From JBGTGT01 sp051439375 (GTDB lineage: Bacteria; Cyanobacteriota; Cyanobacteriia; Cyanobacteriales; Microcystaceae), in contig JBFRWB010000245.1 in NCBI GenBank assembly GCA_051439375.1, positions 6,232 to 70,231 on the forward strand: a DNA stretch of 64,000 nt, written 5' to 3'. Made by a program: the position numbers and the translations under genes. Of this stretch, positions 33,961 to 44,018 are shown piece by piece (the first letter of the stretch is position 1; each line of letters starts with the position of its first letter). Under the pieces are notes generated by a model, which was given only the letters and a program-made list of their open reading frames with translations, searched no databases and was not told the DNA's origin.

Positions 33961-36900
33961 TTAAAACTGTCGCTCATAACGGACTCTAAATTCGTTTTGA
34001 TTGTAGTCGTAGGAGAAGCGAAGAAAGGTAGGATCGGGCGCATTCAAGTCTTGACTTCCCAGTGAGGCATCATTCAGACTATAAATCGCCTCTAAAAAGG
34101 GAACAATACGAAAATCCCTTGCACTAATGGTATTACCAATCGCAGATTCAATATCATAAATAACCCCTTGAAAAATCATGGGTAAAGCTATTTGAACAAT
34201 TCCCGACTGTAATAATTGTTCGGTACTTCCCGTTTGTAAGGAATCTGCGATCGCTAAAAACTGTTCTCCTAACAAACGCACAATTTGTCCTTCAGGGCGC
34301 GGAGGAAGACTGGTGAGTTTAATCGCAGGATTTTGGAAGAAATCACTTTGATCAGCATCTAGCATGGCCAAATCCTGAATACAGAGGTTTAAACGTTCTA
34401 ATTCTGCCTCAGTAAACGGTTCTTCCTGAATGAGACGGAAATCTTCAGGACGCAGATCACATAAATTATTGCGACGACGGCCTAAGCTGGGTAAAAGCTG
34501 CCGTAATTGCCCATCGATTACTAAATTAATATCAACCCGTTGTACTTGGTTTAAGCTACTATCAGGAATTTCATTACTCCATTCATCAATGCGCCGCCGA
34601 CTGTTGGGAATTTCGGAGACAATGGTACGCATGGCAATATTTAGGGTGGGATTAAAGATGCTTTGATCGGGTTCAAAGGTAATGGTGCTTTTTCGACGAC
34701 GATCAGTTAAAAGGCGAATTTGAGCAAGGTTAATTTCTCCCGAAGACAGTGCGATTTGCCCACTCGGTTTGATTAAGTTAAGGTCTAATTTATCTAATGT
34801 GCCATTAAGAATAATATTTCCCCCAAAAGCGAAGTCATAAAGGGGACTTTGTTTAACACTCAGGTCTATCAGATTAACGGTAAAGTCGTTGAAGGTGGGA
34901 ACAATGGGAAGGGAAATCGGCTCATCACTGGGTTGTAGCCACTGGTTGTAAGCCATTTGCTCATCTGCTTGGACAGACATGGCCTTGGTACTATTGCCAT
35001 TGTCGTTGCTAATAGTAGAGGTAACACTGCTCATAATGGCTTGGGGAACAAGAATACGTCCACTGCTGAGGTTGACATTTCCGCCAATTGTCGGTTCAAA
35101 CGCATAACCGGTGAGAATGATCTCCCCTCCCACTTCTCCTTGATAAAGTCCTTCTAGGGTGAAGGGTTGGGTATTTAAAGCCACTGTCAGGGGGTTAGAA
35201 ACGGCTTTCGGTTCAAAAATGGGTAGTACTCCGGCAATGAGTACTTCACTTTCTCCATATTGCCCAATTAATTGGTCAATAGAAATTATTCCATTGCTCA
35301 AAATAAGCTCATTATTCCCTACTTTAACTGTCCCTTGTTGAATCTCAATTACACCATTAACGATTAATGGATTAGGGACAAGGGGACTGGTAATTGTTCC
35401 ATTTTCTAGATTAACTTTCCCATTAGCCACCAGATTGACATCAAAGCCATCACTCATATCGAGTGTGCCATTAACGGTTAACTCAACATTTCCGTCTCCA
35501 TCGGACCAGACTACTTGTTCACCGGTCAATAAGCTTACCCATTGTAAGGCTTTTGTTCCAATATTCACGTTAACGTCTATTTGGTCATTGGTTTCGGGGG
35601 TTGGTGGATAGGGAACACTTGCTTTGACTACAATAAAGTCGGGTTCAAGGGTTTGGGCGGTTAAACGGGCTTCTTCGTAGGCAAATTCCCCTTTAATGTC
35701 TGTTTCAAGGTCTTGGGCATTAATTGCTCCCTCTTCAAAGGAAAATATGCCTTTTGCGTTGGGATTAAAGGGATTTCCTTTTAGTTCTCCCGATAGGTTA
35801 ATATTTCCTGCTACATCGAGGGGAATAGACACAAAGGCTTGAATGGTATCTAAGGATAAATTACTGACACCATAGGTGAGATCAAGATTTTCTAAGGAGG
35901 CTGTTCCTTGGGCTTGTGCTTCCATTTCTCGAATTTTTAGCCCTGCGCTGGCAATATTAACGACACCATCTTCTAAGGTGGCTTCTAGTCCGATTTGCTG
36001 TAGGGGAATAGCTTGATCACCTTCGGTAATTAAGCCCAAGGGGGAAACAATATTGGGAATGGGGGCTTGAGGCCGCCATCGCCAGCGTTTTGCGTCAAAC
36101 TTAACTTGTAAACTGGGATCTAATAATGTTCCTGATACGCTTGCTTGGGTGGTAAATGCCCCGGTAATGTTTAATTCGCTGGGAATCTTTCCTTGTTGCA
36201 ATCTTTGAGCAAATTCGATAATCTGACGGTCAATTTCTGCCAAGCAGTTTACTTGTTGAGCAATAGTAGCATTTCCTTCTGTTGCTTGGGGATACCCTGT
36301 GTGGGTATCTTGGAAACAGTTTCTCTGTTTGGGATCGTCTGCAACTGGGATAGTCTCTTGTAGGAGAATGGCGGTTGCATAGTCAATGCTTTTTCGTTGA
36401 ATTAGGGCCAGCAGACTTTGAACATCCGTAATTTTTAGGGTGGTTAAAATATCTTCGATATAGGCTTCTTCGACGTTTAAGAGTCCTGCTACTTCTAAGG
36501 TTTCTATGTTTAATTGCCCTTGCACGTCATAGTTACTGTTACCAAGGGTTAAAGTCCCTGCTTTGAGTTTGGCAATTTGATCTTGATAGGCGACATCGGC
36601 GGTAAATTGATCGGCTTCTATTAACCCGACACCGAGTTGATCAATGGTAACTGTACCGCTTCCCGTTAAGGTAAATAGGTTAACGTCGGCGGTTAGTTTG
36701 GTTTTTCCTTTAACATAGCCATTTATGCCATATTCTTGTAAGGGTGCAATTTTTAAGAGGGATAGGGGGAAGGTTTCGACGGAGGCTAATAAGCGATCGC
36801 CTTTTCTTTCTCCTCTCACGATGAGAGGAAAGGGTTTATCATTTTGCTCTTCTGCTTCGTCGGGTAAGGCAGTATTGTAAGTTTGTTTTAGGGCGAATGA

Positions 36901-39900
36901 GGTGGGTAAATAGGGGGCAAGACAGCCTTGACGGGTACAGGGGTCGAGTTTGGCTGCGATTTGGTCTTCTTTGCCTTGTAGATTGAGGTTAACACTTTGG
37001 CCGAGTCCGGCGTTCACTGTTCCTTTGAGGGTAGGTTCAAAGTTGCGATCGTTAAAACTCAGTCCATCTAGGGTTAAATTACCGCTTAGGAGGGTGTTTC
37101 CTGCCCTTAGTGGGTCGCTTAAGAGGTTTTTACCTTTAAATTGACCTGAGAAGCCACCAATGCCTGTTAAATTTAATTCTTCGGGAAGGAGGGTTCGTTT
37201 AACGGGAATGAGGGTTAAGAATTCTTCGAGGGGAATTTTATTCAGATTCGCACTGGCGTTAAGATTAAAGTTAGCGGTGGCGATATCGGGCTTTTTGGTT
37301 AAATCGGTGATTAATAGGCTACCATTCCCACTGGCTGCTTGTTCTCCCCAATTAGCAGCAAAACTGGATACTTGCACTGGGAGGATAGAATTTTCTGCTA
37401 AGATTGCCCCAAAGTTTCCTTTAATATCGGCTTTGGCATTAATGGCTTCATCAAGGGAAGGAATTTGAGAACAATCTAAGGCGAAAGAAGTGCAGAGTTC
37501 ACGGGGAATGATACCAGCAGCGACCACATTTGCCCCAAATTGGTTCATATTAAAGCGACTGAGGACATTAACTGTTCCTTCGGCGGCGGTGAGTTGGGCA
37601 GCTAAACGTCCATTAAAACTGCTTAAATCGGGGTTGGTATTAATAGTTTGTAATAAAGAGTTTAAGTTTCCCGTAATATTGACCTGACTACCGACTAAAT
37701 CGGCTGAAAGGGGCAAATTAGGAATGAAACGATTAACCGATAAACTGCCTGTATTAGCGACGGCTTCAAGAATTCCTCGTTGCACGTTAGCGGCTGCATT
37801 AACTGGGCTATTATCGACGCTTAAGCGGGCAATTAAGTCTAAATTAACGGATTCTAGGCTTACGGTGGATTGTTGTAGTTGTTGCAACAGTTGAGGAAGG
37901 GAAGCGGACAAATTAACCGTTGCTTCGTTTAAGTTAACAGGAACATCAATGGTTGGGGCAACAATGGGAACATAAGGGGTTAGATTAATATTAGAGGTAA
38001 AGACCGTTGATTGAATATTACCTTGGGTTAAGTTGCCATTAACTGCTACATTTCCCCCATTAACAGTTAGCAGGGCATTTAATCCCCCATCAATTTTATT
38101 AATATCAATCGTTTCAAGATTGCCGCTAATATTACCATTCGCATTAACCACTTGAATGCTTTGACTGAGTAATTCATCAGGACATTGACCAATTTCTTGA
38201 CAAACTAGGCTAATGTAAGGGTCAACATTTAAGTTTGCGGTTTGGAATGCACCATTTAGGTTTCCATCACTTAAGTTCCCATTCACCGCAATGTTAGATC
38301 CATTAACTAACAAGGAAGCGTTAGCATTAGCATCAATATTATTCAGGGTTAATTCATCTAATTTGACAACTGCATTTACATCTGCACTTGAGATAGACAC
38401 CGCTTGACTATAAACTGCATCGGGACATTGGACAAATTCTCGACAGACAACAGGAATAAAGGGAGATAAAGCAAAAGAGTCTGCCTTAACTTTGGCTTGT
38501 ATTTGTAAGTCTTTTAAACTCCCTCCACCATCAATATTGACACTTCCGCCATTACTTTGAGAGAGAACATTGTTAAACGCAAAGTTTTGGCCTGATAATA
38601 ATACTTCTCCATTTCCCGAAATTCCCACTCCTGCAACATTACTAGGTGTAGGTAAATTCCAGTTAATTTTTCCTTGGGGTTTACTCGCAATTCCTCGAAC
38701 TTGTCCTGCTGCTTTTAAAGGACTAATGGTAATCGCTTGACTGGTTGTGTTAACGTAGGGATCAATGAGTGCTTGTGTGGGTAAATCTGCGCTGAAATCT
38801 AATGCGATAGGGAATTTTTGCCAATCAATGGCTTTCCCATCTTCTAACGCTTTCTTAATATTAGTTCTTACCCTTCCTTTCGCTAAGATTTTACCTCCAT
38901 CTGCGGGGGTTACTGATACTTGAGATAAGAGAATTTGATCAAGGGTAGCTTGGAATTTTGCTTCTACGCTTTTAATCCCTGTTTTCTCAATAATAATTGG
39001 CTTAGTATTCTGCACAACCCCTGAGACAATAGGATTTAAAATCTTACCTCTAACTTGAACTTTACTTCCTACTTCTCCCTCTAATTTAATCGGTAAATTT
39101 AGATTAACGGTTCGTAAAACTTCAGGAATCCGAAAAGGATTAACCAAAACACTTAAATTATATCCCTGTTGCCAATCAATATCTCCCTTGACTTCTGTTA
39201 CCAGTTTTCCTAAACTAACCTTAAGTCGATCAACTAATACCTTCTGTCCATCCAGATTAATTGCAACTTCAGCCTTAATTGGTTCTTTAATCGGTTTAAT
39301 TTTTGCGACTAATTCGGGTAAACTAATTTCTCCCTCTCCCTGTGTTCCTTCGATTCCCTGCAAAGAAGGCAAGTCAATCCCCAAATCTACACTTAATTCT
39401 CCCTTATCCACTGTTGCAGGAGACTGAGGAATTAGAGCAACCACATCTCCTATATTTAATTCTTTTAATAATACTTGTGCTTGAGTTTTACCAAAATTTT
39501 CACCGCCACCAATCTCTGTTTCTCCTGCTAAATTTGCCACACTATTTAAGATTGTTGCATCTAAATCATAACTTATTTGTTGATTCTCCTTATCTTGATA
39601 AGCATATCCAGCTTTCCCTTCTGCTTCAATGGTAACAGGGTTTGGAAGTGCATTAGGAACTAATACCACATCTGCATCTTGTAAATCTACATCAATATCT
39701 AGATCAATGGGTAAATTTAAACCATCTCCTTCAGGAAATTCAGGGATTTCAACCCATTTTCCTGTTTTATCTTGCTCTACATAAAGATTTGGGTCAACCA
39801 CCGTTACATTCGCTTTAAGGGGTTGTCCGATTAAAACAGGTAAAATATTGTAATTAACAATGATTTCTTGTACCGTAGCATTATCAGGGTCAGTATCACT

Positions 39901-40182
39901 CCTAGGAAGACCCGACTCACCTATACGAATACCCGTCCAGTAAAAATCCTTTACCTCTCCAACTTCTACCTCTCGCTGCAATACATCACTTAATATTGTG
40001 GACAATAAGGGCGAAAGACGCTGATAAACGAAGTATTGAATCCCTGCATAACCTGCGACACCTAATGTTAGCAAAATCCCGCCCCCTACAAGGGTAGAAG
40101 GCTTTTTTAACCATCGCCAAAAGCGAGTTGGTATTCCCGTATCGGAAGACTCAGACGGACGGTTAGGGGGGGTATTAGTCAT
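33961..40182 (-). CDS. tamB: Translocation and assembly module protein TamB (Tic236-like)
   Basis: A 2073-residue protein with a short basic N-terminus and one transmembrane helix at about residues 32-52, then nearly 2000 residues of alternating beta strands, and a C-terminal DUF490/TamB domain (about 1700-2073) ending in YERQF with a terminal phenylalanine typical of outer-membrane-associated beta structures. TamB proteins bridge inner and outer membranes and move lipids or help barrel assembly; the chloroplast homologue is Tic236, which works with an Omp85 pore. The cyanobacterial protein is larger than Escherichia coli TamB, as here. Repeated modules such as GNISGNLETIDINKI and AVNGNLSDGNLNG indicate internal duplication. 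No Omp85 gene is adjacent. Confidence 0.92.
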   Translation of the reverse strand: MTNTPPNRPSESSDTGIPTRFWRWLKKPSTLVGGGILLTLGVAGYAGIQYFVYQRLSPLLSTILSDVLQREVEVGEVKDFYWTGIRIGESGLPRSDTDPDNATVQEIIVNYNILPVLIGQPLKANVTVVDPNLYVEQDKTGKWVEIPEFPEGDGLNLPIDLDIDVDLQDADVVLVPNALPNPVTIEAEGKAGYAYQDKENQQISYDLDATILNSVANLAGETEIGGGENFGKTQAQVLLKELNIGDVVALIPQSPATVDKGELSVDLGIDLPSLQGIEGTQGEGEISLPELVAKIKPIKEPIKAEVAINLDGQKVLVDRLKVSLGKLVTEVKGDIDWQQGYNLSVLVNPFRIPEVLRTVNLNLPIKLEGEVGSKVQVRGKILNPIVSGVVQNTKPIIIEKTGIKSVEAKFQATLDQILLSQVSVTPADGGKILAKGRVRTNIKKALEDGKAIDWQKFPIALDFSADLPTQALIDPYVNTTSQAITISPLKAAGQVRGIASKPQGKINWNLPTPSNVAGVGISGNGEVLLSGQNFAFNNVLSQSNGGSVNIDGGGSLKDLQIQAKVKADSFALSPFIPVVCREFVQCPDAVYSQAVSISSADVNAVVKLDELTLNNIDANANASLLVNGSNIAVNGNLSDGNLNGAFQTANLNVDPYISLVCQEIGQCPDELLSQSIQVVNANGNISGNLETIDINKIDGGLNALLTVNGGNVAVNGNLTQGNIQSTVFTSNINLTPYVPIVAPTIDVPVNLNEATVNLSASLPQLLQQLQQSTVSLESVNLDLIARLSVDNSPVNAAANVQRGILEAVANTGSLSVNRFIPNLPLSADLVGSQVNITGNLNSLLQTINTNPDLSSFNGRLAAQLTAAEGTVNVLSRFNMNQFGANVVAAGIIPRELCTSFALDCSQIPSLDEAINAKADIKGNFGAILAENSILPVQVSSFAANWGEQAASGNGSLLITDLTKKPDIATANFNLNASANLNKIPLEEFLTLIPVKRTLLPEELNLTGIGGFSGQFKGKNLLSDPLRAGNTLLSGNLTLDGLSFNDRNFEPTLKGTVNAGLGQSVNLNLQGKEDQIAAKLDPCTRQGCLAPYLPTSFALKQTYNTALPDEAEEQNDKPFPLIVRGERKGDRLLASVETFPLSLLKIAPLQEYGINGYVKGKTKLTADVNLFTLTGSGTVTIDQLGVGLIEADQFTADVAYQDQIAKLKAGTLTLGNSNYDVQGQLNIETLEVAGLLNVEEAYIEDILTTLKITDVQSLLALIQRKSIDYATAILLQETIPVADDPKQRNCFQDTHTGYPQATEGNATIAQQVNCLAEIDRQIIEFAQRLQQGKIPSELNITGAFTTQASVSGTLLDPSLQVKFDAKRWRWRPQAPIPNIVSPLGLITEGDQAIPLQQIGLEATLEDGVVNIASAGLKIREMEAQAQGTASLENLDLTYGVSNLSLDTIQAFVSIPLDVAGNINLSGELKGNPFNPNAKGIFSFEEGAINAQDLETDIKGEFAYEEARLTAQTLEPDFIVVKASVPYPPTPETNDQIDVNVNIGTKALQWVSLLTGEQVVWSDGDGNVELTVNGTLDMSDGFDVNLVANGKVNLENGTITSPLVPNPLIVNGVIEIQQGTVKVGNNELILSNGIISIDQLIGQYGESEVLIAGVLPIFEPKAVSNPLTVALNTQPFTLEGLYQGEVGGEIILTGYAFEPTIGGNVNLSSGRILVPQAIMSSVTSTISNDNGNSTKAMSVQADEQMAYNQWLQPSDEPISLPIVPTFNDFTVNLIDLSVKQSPLYDFAFGGNIILNGTLDKLDLNLIKPSGQIALSSGEINLAQIRLLTDRRRKSTITFEPDQSIFNPTLNIAMRTIVSEIPNSRRRIDEWSNEIPDSSLNQVQRVDINLVIDGQLRQLLPSLGRRRNNLCDLRPEDFRLIQEEPFTEAELERLNLCIQDLAMLDADQSDFFQNPAIKLTSLPPRPEGQIVRLLGEQFLAIADSLQTGSTEQLLQSGIVQIALPMIFQGVIYDIESAIGNTISARDFRIVPFLEAIYSLNDASLGSQDLNAPDPTFLRFSYDYNQNEFRVRYERQF

Positions 40183-40606
40183 AACTCCTCACCAAATTTG
40201 GTTTCCCACTTGCTATTCAACCTAACGTATCTTAAAGAATACGCTAGTTTCAAAGGGTGATGAGGAGTAAAAACGAAAAGAGTAAGAAAAAGAGTGTGTT
40301 TTACGTCAGACTGTTCAAATTAGAGAACCTTAAAACCTGAATCATAGGTTATCCAATTGAACCTGATAGATACTTTCCCATATCATAGCTTAATCTTAGG
40401 ACTTGTGCGGGTCATTTCAGTGATCAGTCCTCAGTACCTCGCTTCTAAAGCAAGAGGCTTGAAATACGAAATCTTCTTTTTTATCCTTTTAAGAGAGGAG
40501 ACTTCAGACCCCAATTTTTCGGTAAAAATAATTGCCCCATACTTAAGTTTCTCACAAACTCAATGAAACGACAATTTTTACCCTAGATTCAGTTTAACTT
40601 TAGCCA
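40183..40606. other. Spacer with small bulged hairpin, no gene seen
   Basis: About 420 bp upstream of tamB. A hairpin at 40437-40457 (CCTCGCTT pairing with AAGC and GAGG, 2-base bulge, 3-base loop) resembles subterminal hairpins of IS200/IS605-type elements, but no transposase remnant is visible. A 69-codon frame across it has no coding character. Confidence 0.45.
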
Positions 40607-41665
40607 TCAGTTATCAAAGGTTATTGTTAATATTGTTTTTTTATCTTTTTCCAATCCTTCATAAATTGCTGTCACTGTTCCTTCTGATGGAATACTGAGC
40701 AAAGGAGTCATTGAACCTAAAGAGATTAAATCACCCTTTTGTAAGGTCTTATCTTGGGATTTTAACTCATCTTTTAACCATAAGACTACATTTAAGGGAT
40801 CATTTAATAAACTGTCACTGCTTCCTGTTCCTAATTCTTTTCCTTTACTATCTTTAATTGTTACCTTAATTTGACTAAGCTGAGTTTGCCATTCTTTTTT
40901 ATTTTCTAACAGAACGGGTTTTCCCATCACACCTAATCTTGCTCCCACGTTAACAGCGATTAACTTTGTCCCGGTCAATTTTACGTCTCTTTCAAACATT
41001 AAATCGGGTAATTCTACAAAAGGAATCACTGCATCTATATACTGAATAGCTTCTTTTCTTGTCTTCACTTGATTAATTTCATCACTTCCTATCCTAACCA
41101 TTAAATCGCCTTCCAATCGAGGAACAGCACCCCAATCTGATTGAATCACTGCACCATTTTTCAGTAGCATTTTTTCTAAAAGAATCCCTCGAACGGGATG
41201 ATTAATTTGTAGTCTTTGTTGAGTGTTCGTATTGGTTAAGCCGACCTTATAACCGATGGGTTTTCCCCAAGAAGGAACCAAAGTTTCTACAAACTTTTGT
41301 TGTATTAAATAACCTTGTTCGAGTGTTAAATCTGGGATAATATCCCCTATTGGCTCTCTATTAAGGTAAGCTTGATTAAGAACATCAATTAGATTATCGA
41401 TTAAGTAAGTTATTTGCTGCTGAATTGTCCAATCATCTATTCTTGGCTGCTTTGGCTTCAGCTTGAATGGACGATTCAATTCATGTTTAGTTATCTTCAG
41501 CTTATCAGATTCTTTCCCCCAATCCGCTAAAACTAATTGATTTAACTCTATAGCTTCTTTTGATAAAGCTTTATCTGAGAGATTGACGAATAATAATAAG
41601 AAGTAACTGACTAAGCTAAAGACAGCAAAGTGTCTTGATAGTAAAATTCTTGAATAATAGAGCAT
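40607..41665 (-). CDS. 2-keto-4-pentenoate hydratase/fumarylacetoacetase fold protein with N-terminal membrane anchor
   Basis: A 352-residue protein. Residues about 90-350 match the MhpD-like hydratase family: LTLEQGYLIQQKFVE, PIGYKVGLTN, PRLEGDLMVRIG (metal-ligand glutamate), FVELPDLMFE, GARLGVMGKP and a C-terminal GDLISLGSMTP. In catabolic pathways the enzyme hydrates 2-oxopent-4-enoate in the cytoplasm. Here a hydrophobic segment (about residues 14-29, FAVFSLVSYFLLLFVNL) comes first, followed by about 60 extra residues, so the protein looks exported or membrane-anchored. No meta-cleavage pathway genes are near. Function unknown; the enzyme class is clear. Confidence 0.8.
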   Translation of the reverse strand: MLYYSRILLSRHFAVFSLVSYFLLLFVNLSDKALSKEAIELNQLVLADWGKESDKLKITKHELNRPFKLKPKQPRIDDWTIQQQITYLIDNLIDVLNQAYLNREPIGDIIPDLTLEQGYLIQQKFVETLVPSWGKPIGYKVGLTNTNTQQRLQINHPVRGILLEKMLLKNGAVIQSDWGAVPRLEGDLMVRIGSDEINQVKTRKEAIQYIDAVIPFVELPDLMFERDVKLTGTKLIAVNVGARLGVMGKPVLLENKKEWQTQLSQIKVTIKDSKGKELGTGSSDSLLNDPLNVVLWLKDELKSQDKTLQKGDLISLGSMTPLLSIPSEGTVTAIYEGLEKDKKTILTITFDN

Positions 41666-41763
41666 AATTCTAGCTTTGCTTTGTCCTTACTTTTTAACGT
41701 TATCTCGATTATAGCCATATTTCCCTAATTCACATCCACTTCCCTCTACCCCGAAATGCTCTT

Positions 41764-42069
41764 TTAGTTACGTATGTTGAACTTTTGTGCTTGTTTGCTA
41801 TCTTTAATTATCTCCTCACTTGAACCAATAATTTTCATAAAAAAAGGTAATAAGCCTTCGTTCTTGACAACTTTATCAAAACTATAAAAAGTAAGCTTTT
41901 TACCTAAAATCCTTTCCCATTGGCTAATAAAACGTTGGTAATTAAACTCAAAATACCAGCCATCCTGATAAGTAAAACTTTCATTTTTAGCTATTGAGGT
42001 TTTAAAATCTTTATAGGAATCAGATAATCCATGCTTTAACAGTTCATTATATAGTATGGCAATTCCCAC
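41764..42069 (-). pseudogene. Fragment resembling a sulfotransferase
   Basis: A 101-codon frame from an alternative start (GTG, 42069) with no good ribosome binding site. The pattern ILYNELLKHGLSDSYKDF, then a Tyr-rich YQDGWYFEFNYQRFISQWE and a C-terminal KIIGSSEEIIKDSK, resembles the middle of Golgi/bacterial-type sulfotransferases (which have an N-terminal PAPS phosphate loop and a longer C-terminus). The P-loop part is missing: the frame upstream is closed by a stop after seven more codons. It is probably a decayed or horizontally acquired fragment. The fold identification is by eye and moderate. Confidence 0.4.
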
Positions 42070-42133
42070 AGTTGTGAGGTAAATTATCTTCTACCCTAGT
42101 TTATAATTCATAATTTATAATTCATAATTTCCT

Positions 42134-43306
42134 ATGTCCCTTATCTCTTGTCCTAAAAATTCTTTAACCATTCCCTGTGATCATCAGAGTTACTCATCCT
42201 TGGCACTCTCCTTAATCTTGCCTACCTATAACGAAGGAGACAATATTGAAAGAATCATCAATATTTTAGCAGAAATTCTCGACAAAATCCTACCTAATGA
42301 CTATGAATTGATTGTGGTTGACGATAATAGCCCCGATTATACATGGAAACTGGCACTAGAAATGATCTCCGATTATCCACAATTACAGGTGATGCGACGG
42401 GTTGAAGAGAAAGGATTATCAACGGCTGTGATACGGGGATGGCAAGTAGCAAAAGGAAACATTTTAGGGGTTATTGATGCAGATTTACAGCATCCGCCAG
42501 AAGTTTTAGCAGAATTACTTCAACAGATGCAGCGTGGAGCAGATTTAGCAGTGGCAAGTCGTCATATCGAAGGAGGAGGTGTTAGCGAATGGAGTTTCGC
42601 AAGACGAATTTTGTCCCGTGGCGCACAAGTGTTAGGCTTAGTGATATTACCCGAAGTAGTGGGTCGTCTCTCTGATCCCATGAGTGGTTACTTTATGGTA
42701 CGCCGAGATGTGATCGCAGATAAACCCCTCAGTCCCGTCGGTTACAAGATTATTTTAGAGGTGGCCGCAAGGGGAAGGGTGAAATGGATAGGAGAAGTGG
42801 GATATGTGTTCCAAGAACGAGAAATCGGTGAAAGTAAGGTGACATGGCGACAATATATTGAATATTTACAGCATTTATTGACATTACGCTTTTCTCGTTC
42901 AGCCCGTTTTGTTCAATTCTGTCTGGTGGGGTTAAGTGGCGTATTTGTTGATATGATACTTTTATATTTACTAAGTGATCCAACAACTTTAGCCTTACCT
43001 CTAACTCGTAGTAAAATTCTAGCGGCTGAATTAGCAATTGTTAATAATTTCTTTTGGAATGAGTTATGGACATTTGGGGATATTTCTTGTTTTCAACGCA
43101 ATAAACGACAACGAGCAAAGCGTTTTATTAAGTTTAATATAATTTGTTTAGGTGGATTAATTTTAAATGTGCTTTTCCTCAATTTATTTTTTAATCTGTT
43201 TGAGATCAACCGTTATATCGCTAATCTAATGGCAATTGTCATTGTTACCATTTGGAACTACTGGTTCAATACTAAACTCCGTTGGCGAGTGACAGAAAGA
43301 GATTAG
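42134..43306 (+). CDS. Glycosyltransferase family 2 fused to GtrA domain (polyprenyl-phosphate mannosyltransferase-like)
   Basis: A 390-residue protein. Residues about 28-250 form a GT2 domain of the dolichyl-phosphate mannose synthase type: LPTYNEGDNIERI, VVDDNSPDYTW, GVIDADLQHPPEV (the DxD-type metal site) and DPMSGYFMVRRDV. The C-terminal part (about 255-385) has four transmembrane helices of the GtrA family, thought to flip the lipid-linked sugar. Together they make polyprenyl-phosphate sugars, the donors for GT39-type enzymes such as the one at 26.9-29.4 kb. Start at 42134 gives a 25-residue extension before the conserved domain. Confidence 0.9.
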   Translation: MSLISCPKNSLTIPCDHQSYSSLALSLILPTYNEGDNIERIINILAEILDKILPNDYELIVVDDNSPDYTWKLALEMISDYPQLQVMRRVEEKGLSTAVIRGWQVAKGNILGVIDADLQHPPEVLAELLQQMQRGADLAVASRHIEGGGVSEWSFARRILSRGAQVLGLVILPEVVGRLSDPMSGYFMVRRDVIADKPLSPVGYKIILEVAARGRVKWIGEVGYVFQEREIGESKVTWRQYIEYLQHLLTLRFSRSARFVQFCLVGLSGVFVDMILLYLLSDPTTLALPLTRSKILAAELAIVNNFFWNELWTFGDISCFQRNKRQRAKRFIKFNIICLGGLILNVLFLNLFFNLFEINRYIANLMAIVIVTIWNYWFNTKLRWRVTERD

Positions 43307-43323
43307 ATTTTAGGCGTGAGGTT

Positions 43324-43917
43324 TTAGATATTAGGTTTTAAGGTATGCACAAAATCAATTAATTGCGGAAAAAACACCAGAAAATCTGACTCAATTTCTC
43401 CATAATGTTGAATAAGATCCTGATGACCATCCATCAAGCTATTCTCCCGTTTAATGCGTCTTGAGAGTCCCTGACAAGTGGTTTGAACCCCTGCAATTTC
43501 TTGATAAGATAATAACCAATTTTCTTGCTTGATCCGAGGAAAAATCTTTTGTACTGAAATGGGTAAAATAGCATAATTCTGCTCTAAAATTTTATAAAAG
43601 TGGGCAATAAAATCTGTAAGATTTTCTCTGGAAAAAGATCGCCAATGTCGGGCTAAAAAATGATCATAAAAAATATCAATGAGAATACCAGAGAAATGAG
43701 AATGGTGAGCAACAATCCTTCGTTTACTTTGCTGAAAAATAGGATGCTGATCCGTAAAAGAATCCACTTGACGGTGAGTTTTAATCCCTTTGAGAATTAA
43801 CTGATTGTACCGTTTTTGATGCTGATCTAGCGTCCCTTTGACAAAATCTCCTAAAAAATTGCCCAAAAGAGACTCAGGGGTATGATCCGCTAGATAAATA
43901 TGGGCAAGATAGTTCAT
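43324..43917 (-). CDS. acpH: Acyl carrier protein phosphodiesterase (AcpH)
   Basis: A 197-residue HD-like metal-dependent phosphodiesterase that removes the 4'-phosphopantetheine from acyl carrier protein. Motifs are MNYLAHIYLA, GNFLGDFVKG, GIKTHRQVDSFTDQHP and GILIDIFYDHFLARHW, which include the metal-binding His and Asp residues. The length is that of E. coli AcpH. It is convergent with the glycosyltransferase and divergent from larE (101 bp). The opposing enzyme, a phosphopantetheinyl transferase, is encoded just beyond larE. Confidence 0.92.
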   Translation of the reverse strand: MNYLAHIYLADHTPESLLGNFLGDFVKGTLDQHQKRYNQLILKGIKTHRQVDSFTDQHPIFQQSKRRIVAHHSHFSGILIDIFYDHFLARHWRSFSRENLTDFIAHFYKILEQNYAILPISVQKIFPRIKQENWLLSYQEIAGVQTTCQGLSRRIKRENSLMDGHQDLIQHYGEIESDFLVFFPQLIDFVHTLKPNI

Positions 43918-44018
43918 AACGAGAGTTGATTATTGTTTTATTAATTTTGGTTCTTCTTAATTTTAAGTTAAGATGAGCAGAAGCAACTAAACAACAATTA
44001 ATTAACGCCTTGAAAATT

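Noticed and set aside
40357..40566. 69-codon frame upstream of tamB
   Set aside because: Runs through a hairpin repeat and has no coding character or ribosome binding site.
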